Under the pieces are notes generated by a model that did no database searches, had not been told where the DNA came from, and saw only the letters and a list, made by a program, of their open reading frames with translations. Shown one piece after another: positions 15,861 to 22,123 of a stretch of 27,476 nt of DNA (position 1 is its first letter; the number at the start of each line of letters is the position of its first letter). The DNA comes from MED-G82 sp964342675. Lineage in GTDB: Bacteria; Pseudomonadota; Gammaproteobacteria; Magnimaribacterales; D2472. The stretch is from positions 1 to 27,476 of the forward strand of contig CAYFFR010000019.1 of assembly GCA_964342675.1 (NCBI GenBank). Direction: 5' to 3'. A program made the translations under genes and the position numbers.

Positions 15861-16327
15861 TAAAAAAATCTACTAATATAGGGTATCAACTGCCATCAGA
15901 AAAACATACAGTTACTATTAAATCTATTCAAAATGGTGCTATTAGCAGTAGAGATTGGGCGCCTCTTCACTCAAATCAAGAATGGGCAATAAATGAAGGG
16001 AATCTTCCAAATATTATCATGAATAATTACACTCTTAATGGGTTAATAATTAAATATATAACTAACCATTTTGGATTTTCTTCTAGAATTTCTAAAGTAA
16101 AATTTAAAATCATTAAACCTATATGTCCAAATGAAATAATGATATTTAATGGAAAAGTTGTAAATAAGAAATCTATAAATAAATCAAACTCTTTAATTGA
16201 AATTAATGTAGATATACTAGTTGATGGAAATAGTTCAGCTACTGCATCTGTTAAGGTTGTAATAAATGAAACCAATGAAGATAAATATTCTCCTTGGAAG
16301 ATACCATCAAAAGATTGGCAGATTTAA
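15857..16327 (+). CDS. MaoC-like hot-dog hydratase, catalytic subunit
   Basis: A 156-residue hot-dog protein carrying the hydratase signature DWAPLH (33-38), equivalent to the Asp-x4-His catalytic pair of MaoC/R-hydratases (Asp33, His38). It then shows NEGNLPNIIMNNYTLNGLIIKYITNHFG, the usual hot helix. The ATG at 15857 overlaps the stop of the preceding hot-dog gene (ATGA), so the two subunits are coupled. They correspond to a ChsH1/ChsH2-like heteromeric enoyl-CoA hydratase, here without the fused DUF35. The gene ends the plus-strand group and meets the minus-strand Cys-rich gene end-to-end, 21 bp away. Its Lys/Asn/Ile-rich composition matches the neighbourhood. The enzyme class is clear; the substrate is inferred to be a branched or steroid-like enoyl-CoA. 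Confidence 0.82.
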   Translation: MIKKSTNIGYQLPSEKHTVTIKSIQNGAISSRDWAPLHSNQEWAINEGNLPNIIMNNYTLNGLIIKYITNHFGFSSRISKVKFKIIKPICPNEIMIFNGKVVNKKSINKSNSLIEINVDILVDGNSSATASVKVVINETNEDKYSPWKIPSKDWQI

Positions 16328-16348
16328 TTCTTTTATTTCAAAAAATAA

Positions 16349-16540
16349 TTAAATTGTACAGGTCATATCTTCACCACAACATAATGGTGATTTAATTTTA
16401 CCGCACTCATTTGGGCATTGTGATATCTGTACTTCAGTTCCATCTTCTTTAGTCAATACACCATTTACTAAAGGCACATCGCATGAAGCACATGAAGCAT
16501 TAACTGCCATACCACATTTATTACACTTGTAAGTTGACAT
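16349..16540 (-). CDS. 63-residue Cys-rich zinc/iron-ribbon protein
   Basis: A 63-residue protein with nine Cys. CNKC (6-9) and CASC (17-20) look like a knuckle pair, Cys42 and Cys46 follow, and the end is LCCGEDMTC (53-61). The CCGxxM element recalls the N-terminal centre of desulfoferrodoxin, but no full domain is recognised. I do not know its function. It lies 43 nt downstream of the P450 on the same strand, so it is likely co-transcribed as the last gene of the TonB/aldolase/P450 run. A metal-binding or small redox role is possible. It is not a [2Fe-2S] or 3Fe-4S ferredoxin by Cys spacing. No Shine-Dalgarno is evident upstream of its ATG, but length, composition and strand context make it real. 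Confidence 0.7.
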   Translation of the reverse strand: MSTYKCNKCGMAVNASCASCDVPLVNGVLTKEDGTEVQISQCPNECGKIKSPLCCGEDMTCTI

Positions 16541-16583
16541 ATTTTTTATATTTTATTATGTATAACATAATTGTATTCATATT

Positions 16584-17786
16584 CTACTGAGGATCAAATT
16601 CTATTGGCATGTATCTGTAACCTTGTAAAAACTCACCGAAAGTCCTCTCAACCTCATCTTCTTTAACAGTATATTTAGGAATAGCATTGAAAATTTCTTC
16701 TATGATTACTTTTCCTTCCAATCTAGCTAAATGCTGACCTAAACATTTATGTGGTCCATGTCCAAAGTTAATATTTCTTTTAGCTGGAGGTCGAGTAATA
16801 TCAAAGTGATCAGGATTCTTAAACTCTCTTTCATCACGACCTGCTGATTGATAAAGATAAATAACAGCATCACCTTTTTTCATTTTTTTCCCATGGAGTT
16901 CCATATCTTTATTGAGTCGTCTACCAAGTATATTAGTAGGATGATCAAATCGTACACATTCTTCAAAAGCATTAGGTATTAATGAATAATCCTGTTTTAT
17001 CATTTCTAGTTGTTCTGGATTCTTATTTAGATAATAAAATAAGTTTGCGATGTTATAGGGCACTGTATCTGCGCCAGTGATAATTAGCATGCTTGTATTT
17101 CCCATAATTTGTTCATCTGTCATCCAAACATCTTCTCTTACTTGTTTAGTAATCCATGAATTAATATGAGATGGTGAAGGCGGAGTATCTTTTCTCCATT
17201 TACTAGCTAGCTCCAACATAAGACCCATGCACTGACCAAAAGCTTCTTGTCCTCTTGGAGTTACTCCCATAATATCTGGATCTCTTTCATAGAAAATATC
17301 TATAAGCTCACGTGCTTTTAAAGCAATATCTCGATCCAAACCAATCATATCGGTGATCGTGAATAATGCTACTTTTCTTGCAACCTCATGTATATCTAAC
17401 CTGCCAGCTTTTAAAGCAGGTTTAAGTTCTAATTGAGTCATCTTACGCATCTTTGATTCTAATTCTGCAACTGATGATTGTGTGTATCTGTTTGCAATGG
17501 TATTTCTATAATCGCGATGGTCCTGTCCATCATTTGTAGGTATGGATACATGCCCAGGACCAGAATCTTCTCCTAACAATAAAGGCGGAGGAGATGTTCC
17601 AGTGGCTGAGGTGTAGTCCTTGTATGAACCCAAATGGGCATTCCAAATATCTTCAAATCTGCTTAAAGCCCATGCACCTCCAAAGTCGTCCATGCAGTGG
17701 ACTGGATCTTCATCTCTAAGCTGTTTATAGATATCCCATGGATTATCCCAAAACTCCTTTGAATAAGGGTTGTAAGAAATTTTCAT
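16584..17786 (-). CDS. cytochrome P450 (soluble bacterial class)
   Basis: A 400-residue soluble cytochrome P450 with all core motifs. These are the oxygen-activation I-helix TGADT (237-241), ExxR in EECVRF (Glu276-Arg279), a GRD/PERF-like region GRDEREFKNPDHFDITRPP (316-334) and the heme loop FGHGPHKCLG with axial Cys348 (341-350). Length, and the lack of an N-terminal membrane anchor, fit bacterial class I CYPs that take electrons from a ferredoxin and reductase. Neither is in the window unless the small Cys-rich neighbour takes part. It sits 29 nt after DUF35 and just downstream of the Ltp2-like aldolase, in the position a substrate-hydroxylating P450 would occupy in a sterol/terpene side-chain pathway. 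Its subfamily cannot be set by eye. It starts at ATG 17786 with an AGAGG-type ribosome site. Confidence 0.93.
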   Translation of the reverse strand: MKISYNPYSKEFWDNPWDIYKQLRDEDPVHCMDDFGGAWALSRFEDIWNAHLGSYKDYTSATGTSPPPLLLGEDSGPGHVSIPTNDGQDHRDYRNTIANRYTQSSVAELESKMRKMTQLELKPALKAGRLDIHEVARKVALFTITDMIGLDRDIALKARELIDIFYERDPDIMGVTPRGQEAFGQCMGLMLELASKWRKDTPPSPSHINSWITKQVREDVWMTDEQIMGNTSMLIITGADTVPYNIANLFYYLNKNPEQLEMIKQDYSLIPNAFEECVRFDHPTNILGRRLNKDMELHGKKMKKGDAVIYLYQSAGRDEREFKNPDHFDITRPPAKRNINFGHGPHKCLGQHLARLEGKVIIEEIFNAIPKYTVKEDEVERTFGEFLQGYRYMPIEFDPQ

Positions 17787-17815
17787 TAATAAGCCCTCTT
17801 TGTCTTATATTTATT

Positions 17816-18250
17816 CTAATCTAATTTACTAATTATCCAAAAAGGGATATATATATCAGAATTAATTTTCTCAAATTTAACTTTTACCTCATCGCCTATT
17901 TTGATTGAGTCTATATCTGGTGTCTTTAATTCATGATCTTTAATTCTGCCAACAATTCTAATATTTTCATATTCATTTAATTGTATAAGCGCAACTACAT
18001 AAGGAGATTCTTTTTCAAAAATAGGAAGTAGCGGTGGCCTTGGAATAACAAAAGACCAAATTGTTCCATTGCCAGATGATTCATTCCATTTATGTTTCGT
18101 TGATTGACAATTAGGGCACATATGTCTTGGAGGGAATCGTGGAATATCACAGTCTCCACAATGTTGAACGACAAGTTGGTTTTTCTTACAACTCCTCCAA
18201 AATTCTTTATCAAAGTTATCTATAGCTGGAATGGGCTTATTCTGTATCAT
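17816..18250 (-). CDS. DUF35 OB-fold protein, aldolase partner
   Basis: A 144-residue DUF35 protein: an N-terminal helix, a zinc ribbon with Cys31, Cys34, Cys45 and Cys48 (CGDC...CPNC), then an OB-fold with IWSFVIPRPPLLPIF and SPYVVALIQLNE. DUF35 proteins bind acyl-CoA substrates alongside a thiolase-fold partner. In actinobacterial steroid degradation the ChsH2 DUF35 domain is needed by the aldolase Ltp2. Here the DUF35 starts 2 nt after the stop of an Ltp2-like gene, so the pair is almost certainly one complex. It is stand-alone rather than fused to a hot-dog domain. The P450 gene follows 29 nt later. Confidence 0.9.
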   Translation of the reverse strand: MIQNKPIPAIDNFDKEFWRSCKKNQLVVQHCGDCDIPRFPPRHMCPNCQSTKHKWNESSGNGTIWSFVIPRPPLLPIFEKESPYVVALIQLNEYENIRIVGRIKDHELKTPDIDSIKIGDEVKVKFEKINSDIYIPFWIISKLD

Positions 18251-18252
18251 TT

Positions 18253-19401
18253 TTATGTACCCCTAAAGAGTATAGCTGCGTTTGGAGTAGCATCGCATGT
18301 AGTTACTAATGATAATTTGGCATTTTGAACTTGAGATGTTGAATTACCTCTTATTTGTCTTACTGCTTCTAAAACTAGATTCATCCCATGCAAATAAACC
18401 TCAGAAAGACTACCTCCAGACGTATTAACTGGTAGTTCACCATCAATATCAATAAAACCTTCGTTAATTAATTTTAATGCTTCTCCTTTTGAGCAGAAAT
18501 TATATGCCTCTAATGAAAAAGGTATCATTGGTGAAAACGCATCATAAAACTGAGCTACATCAATATCTTGAGGTTTATAGTCTGATAAGTTCCAAAGATT
18601 AGATGCGGTTACATATGAAGAGCTTTTCAATGGGTTTGAGCCGTGATAATCAGTCATTAGCTGATGTTCTTGGCTCATGCCTTGAGAATAAGCATGAATA
18701 AGAGCAGGCTTATGATTCAATTTGCTAGCTAATTCCTCTTTAGTAATAACAATTGCAATTGCACCATCACTCTCAAGACAGTTATCAAATAAACATAACG
18801 GATCAGATATCATTCGTGCATTCATATAATCTTCCTTGGATAACTCTCGTTCATACATAAAAGCTTTTTGGTTATTATTAGCATACTTTCTTAAAGTAAT
18901 TGCAACATTAGAAAGATCTTCTCTAGAATATCCGAATTCATACATATACCTTTGCATTAACATAGATGATTCATCAACAGGCCGAACTAATCCTGAAGGT
19001 CTAGACCATTTCCAATGATCAGAAAGGTGTTCTTCAGTATGTGACCACATTCTAGTTGAAGGATCGCCTCTTTTCCTAGACCTCCAAACAACACCAACGT
19101 TTGCTATTCCGCTTGCTATAGCTAAGGCAACCTGACCAATTGCACAACAACTAGCACCACCCCCATAAGGAGCTTGACTCCAGTAATGTAAATCTCCAAA
19201 ACCTAGATTTCTAGCAATTTCAAATTCTGGTGTTTCTTCGTATGTAAAACTTCCAAGTGCATCTACTTGTTTTGGTTCAATACCTGCATCATCTAGGGCG
19301 ATCTTTATGGCCTCACATGCTAAATTAAGTTCTGTCGAATCAAGGTTTTTAGCAAAAGCGGTCTGTCCTATACCTACTATTGCAGTTTTATCTTTTAGCA
19401 C
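18253..19401 (-). CDS. Ltp2-like thiolase-fold retro-aldolase
   Basis: A 382-residue thiolase-superfamily protein of the 'lipid-transfer protein' (Ltp2) branch. Classical thiolase residues are gone. The nucleophile region reads GGGASCCAIGQVALAIASG (81-99). The usual HDCF is YDAF (Tyr286), and the usual GHPxGxTG is SEVYLHGMN (Tyr336, His338). The YDAF and YxHGM tyrosines are the residues associated with the side-chain-cleaving aldolase Ltp2, which releases a short acyl-CoA by retro-aldol reaction with a DUF35 partner. That partner is the next gene. It starts with GTG at 19401, with AGGA 5 nt upstream, and lies 11 nt after the ACAD stop. The class call is strong by motif; the substrate (steroid-like or other beta-hydroxyacyl-CoA) is inferred. 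Confidence 0.87.
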   Translation of the reverse strand: MLKDKTAIVGIGQTAFAKNLDSTELNLACEAIKIALDDAGIEPKQVDALGSFTYEETPEFEIARNLGFGDLHYWSQAPYGGGASCCAIGQVALAIASGIANVGVVWRSRKRGDPSTRMWSHTEEHLSDHWKWSRPSGLVRPVDESSMLMQRYMYEFGYSREDLSNVAITLRKYANNNQKAFMYERELSKEDYMNARMISDPLCLFDNCLESDGAIAIVITKEELASKLNHKPALIHAYSQGMSQEHQLMTDYHGSNPLKSSSYVTASNLWNLSDYKPQDIDVAQFYDAFSPMIPFSLEAYNFCSKGEALKLINEGFIDIDGELPVNTSGGSLSEVYLHGMNLVLEAVRQIRGNSTSQVQNAKLSLVTTCDATPNAAILFRGT

Positions 19402-19412
19402 GTAATTCCTGT

Positions 19413-20579
19413 TTACTTTGGTAGATTAAGCCTATTAGCAATATTATTCTTTTGAATAGCAGAAGACCCTCCTAAAATTGGCATTGCTAACATATCTCTT
19501 ACATACCTCTCCATATCAAAATCTCTAACATATCCATATGCTCCTAAGATTCTTTGGCATGTAAGAACAATATCTAAGGCAGTTTCTGTAACAAATAATT
19601 TAGCCATAGACATTTCAACAGTTGCTACAATATTTTGATCTGCTAACCATGCACCTTGATATGTCATTAACCTACAGGCTTCTAATTTAGTTTTAACATC
19701 TGAAAGCATGTGCCTAACAGATTGGTTATGGCATATAGGTCTACCAAATTGAATTCTTTCTTGTGAGTATTGCCATGCATCATCTACTGCAGCTCTAGCT
19801 ATACCAAGAGCCATAGCAGCAACTTCAATTTTTTCTACATCTAATCCAGTACTTACAATCTTACTCCAACCATCATTCCAACCTTCTTTACCGCCTACGA
19901 TATTATCTATAGGCACCCTAACATCTTCAAAAGTAACATCACATGTACCACCAACACCTTTTTGACCTAAAGTCTGTTGTGGCTCTATCGTTATCCCTTT
20001 AGATTTAGGAGGTATTAAAACCAAAGATAAATTTCTATATCTATCTTCTTCTGGACCGCTTCTAACTATAGTATAAATAAAATCAGTTACATTTGGTCCA
20101 GAGCACCATCGCTTAGATCCATTAATGACTACTTCGTTCCCTTCTATGACAGCTTTTGTTCGAACACTTGCGACATCAGCACCTACATCAGGCTCACTAA
20201 TGCCATATGAAAATAAAAGTTCTCCTTTTGCTACTTTTGGCAATAACTGTTTTTTTTGTTTTTCAGAAGCAACCTCACTAAGGTTTAGGCCGGCATAACA
20301 CGCGCAAAAGATATAACCTGATGCTATACCTAAGCTTCTTGTACAAAGTTCTTCTATTGTTGCAATTGTTCCTAACATATCCCTACCGCTACCACCGTAT
20401 TCTTCAGGAACTGTAAGAGATGTAACTCCAAGATCACATAGTCTTTTAAAAACATCTTTTGGGAAATAATCATCTTTATCCCATTGGTTAACTTTATCTC
20501 TTGGCATTTCTTTATCTATAAACTGCCTAAGAGTATTTCTTAGCATTGAAATATGTTCAGGTTCAGAAAACTGATTCAT
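19413..20579 (-). CDS. acyl-CoA dehydrogenase (catalytic type)
   Basis: A 388-residue FAD-dependent acyl-CoA dehydrogenase. Motifs: YGISEPDVGADVASVRT (125-141), INGSKRWCSGPN (152-163), QFGRPICHNQSVRHMLSD, RILGAYGYVRDFDMERYVRD and an end LGGSSAIQKNNIANRLNLPK. The MCAD Glu376 position is Gly, but Glu249 in GLDVEK aligns with the isovaleryl-CoA-dehydrogenase base, so an active enzyme on a branched or bulky acyl-CoA is likely. Its ATG overlaps the stop of the upstream SDR gene (ATGA), so they are translationally coupled. It stands between an SDR and the Ltp2-like aldolase. The hydratase needed between desaturation and aldol cleavage would come from the hot-dog pair on the plus strand. Confidence 0.9.
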   Translation of the reverse strand: MNQFSEPEHISMLRNTLRQFIDKEMPRDKVNQWDKDDYFPKDVFKRLCDLGVTSLTVPEEYGGSGRDMLGTIATIEELCTRSLGIASGYIFCACYAGLNLSEVASEKQKKQLLPKVAKGELLFSYGISEPDVGADVASVRTKAVIEGNEVVINGSKRWCSGPNVTDFIYTIVRSGPEEDRYRNLSLVLIPPKSKGITIEPQQTLGQKGVGGTCDVTFEDVRVPIDNIVGGKEGWNDGWSKIVSTGLDVEKIEVAAMALGIARAAVDDAWQYSQERIQFGRPICHNQSVRHMLSDVKTKLEACRLMTYQGAWLADQNIVATVEMSMAKLFVTETALDIVLTCQRILGAYGYVRDFDMERYVRDMLAMPILGGSSAIQKNNIANRLNLPK

Positions 20580-21283
20580 GTATTATCCAAAATACCTAAA
20601 TTAGCATGAACCAATGCGCCATTGATAACTGAATTCTGGGAGCAAAAATATAGAGTTTCTGCTATTTCAGGAGATGTTATGAGTCTATTTTCGCTTAACT
20701 TTTCAGCCATTATCTTAAGAGCTTCTTCATTGCCTTGGGTATATTCGTTTAGCATCTCAGTATCGGTAGCTCCTGGGCAAATACAGGCAGTATGTATGAA
20801 TCTACCATGAAGATCCTGACATGTACTTCGCATTAAGCCTATCATGCCGTGCTTTGATGAGACATATGATGCCATTTGAGGAACGGCTTTTTCTGATAAC
20901 GTAGATCCCACATACAGAATAGAAGATCCTTTTTTCATATAAGGTATAACGATTCTATTAATGATTAAAGGGGCAACTAAGTTAACCTCAAATACTTCTC
21001 GTAAACTTGATGAGTCTGCATTCTCAACATTGTCACTTCTCATATTGCATGCATTATGGATTAAACAGACCTGATCAGCACCACTTAGGTTATTTTGTAA
21101 TTCTTCTGGCAGTGTTTGTTCTAAGTTTTGTTTAGATAAATCTGCTGAGATATGAATTGCATTTTTCAAAGGTATCTCAGATCGTGAGATATTAATGATC
21201 TCATAATTATTACTTTGAAATATCTCAGCAGCCGCATAACCTATGCCGCTACTTCCTCCAGTGATAACAAGTACTTTTTTCAT
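20576..21283 (-). CDS. short-chain dehydrogenase/reductase, divergent type
   Basis: A 235-residue SDR. Cofactor loop TGGSSGIG (8-15); Arg34 (NISRS) at the second strand end suggests NADP(H) more than NAD. The usual NNAG is HNAC (76-79), followed by Asn101. The catalytic Ser is near 127, with YVSSK Tyr140/Lys144, and CPGATDTEM (168-176) follows the active site. The core is complete despite the HNAC variant. At 235 residues it is slightly short for the family. It follows the crotonase by 17 nt and overlaps the ACAD start by ATGA, so it belongs to the TonB/aldolase run. Oxidation of a hydroxyl or reduction of a ketone on the same substrate is inferred. Confidence 0.85.
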   Translation of the reverse strand: MKKVLVITGGSSGIGYAAAEIFQSNNYEIINISRSEIPLKNAIHISADLSKQNLEQTLPEELQNNLSGADQVCLIHNACNMRSDNVENADSSSLREVFEVNLVAPLIINRIVIPYMKKGSSILYVGSTLSEKAVPQMASYVSSKHGMIGLMRSTCQDLHGRFIHTACICPGATDTEMLNEYTQGNEEALKIMAEKLSENRLITSPEIAETLYFCSQNSVINGALVHANLGILDNT

Positions 21284-21300
21284 TAGATAAATTTAGAAAG

Positions 21301-22095
21301 TTATTTTTGCTTAAATCTTGGTTGTTTTTTTTCAGCAAAAGCTTTTAAGGCTATTTTATGATCTTCCATTAATTGAGTAACATTCTCAAAAGCAGCAGCT
21401 CTGTCAATTATTGAGTTTGCCATTACCTTTAATCCAGCATTAATAGAGGTTTTGGTCCATCTTATAGAGTACTTTGCGCCATCCCTTAATTTTTCAGCTA
21501 AAGCTTGTACTGCATCATCAATTTCTGATTCATCCATAACCTCGGTAATTAAGCCCATATCGAATGCATCATTTGCAGAAACAAGCTCACCAGTTAATAA
21601 GTATTTTTTTGCTCGAGCATATCCTATTAACTGAGGCCATATAACACAACCACCATCTCCAGCAACCAATCCAACCGATACATGGGGATCTGCAAATTTT
21701 GATCTTGGTGTTGCGTAAATAAAATCACAAAACAATGCCAATGAACAACCTAACCCAACAGCTGGTCCATTAACCTTAGCAATGATTGGTTTCTCCATAT
21801 CTAACATTGCATTTTGTATTTTTCTATCATGATTAATATGATAAGCAGTTTCAACAGGATCTCCGTGAATTCTTAATAACCACTTAAGATCCCCACCAGC
21901 ACAAAAAGCTTTACCTGCTCCAGTTAAAATAATTATATCTACATCATCATCATATTCTGCATCTATAAAAATTGTAGAAAATTCTATATGAAGCTGCTCA
22001 TTAACAGCATTCATATCTTCTGGTCGGTTAATAGTTACAGTGAGAATACGATTCTCTTTCTGTATCTGTAGTTCCTTATATTTTTTATAATCCAT
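21301..22095 (-). CDS. crotonase-fold protein of the 'PHVSVGL' subgroup
   Basis: A 264-residue crotonase-superfamily protein with TINRPEDMNAVNE (21-33), GAGKAFCAGGDLKWLL (59-74) and the oxyanion loop GPAVGLGCSLALFCDF (110-125). The catalytic Glu positions of hydratases hold Ser118 and His138; the latter lies in FADPHVSVGLVAGDGG, a motif shared in kind with the crotonase at 11706 (THVKVGLVAG). So it is probably not a plain enoyl-CoA hydratase. It starts at ATG 22095 with no visible Shine-Dalgarno, 28 nt after the TonB receptor stop. A TATAAT hexamer on the minus strand at 22102-22107 could give a leaderless mRNA, or the gene may simply be read through from the receptor gene. Confidence 0.86.
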   Translation of the reverse strand: MDYKKYKELQIQKENRILTVTINRPEDMNAVNEQLHIEFSTIFIDAEYDDDVDIIILTGAGKAFCAGGDLKWLLRIHGDPVETAYHINHDRKIQNAMLDMEKPIIAKVNGPAVGLGCSLALFCDFIYATPRSKFADPHVSVGLVAGDGGCVIWPQLIGYARAKKYLLTGELVSANDAFDMGLITEVMDESEIDDAVQALAEKLRDGAKYSIRWTKTSINAGLKVMANSIIDRAAAFENVTQLMEDHKIALKAFAEKKQPRFKQK

Positions 22096-22123
22096 CTATA
22101 AATTATAAGGAACTACTAGAAAA

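Noticed and set aside
16328..16348. Bidirectional terminator between the MaoC-like gene and the Cys-rich gene
   Set aside because: The 21-bp convergent gap is A/T-rich but shows no stem-loop of useful strength.
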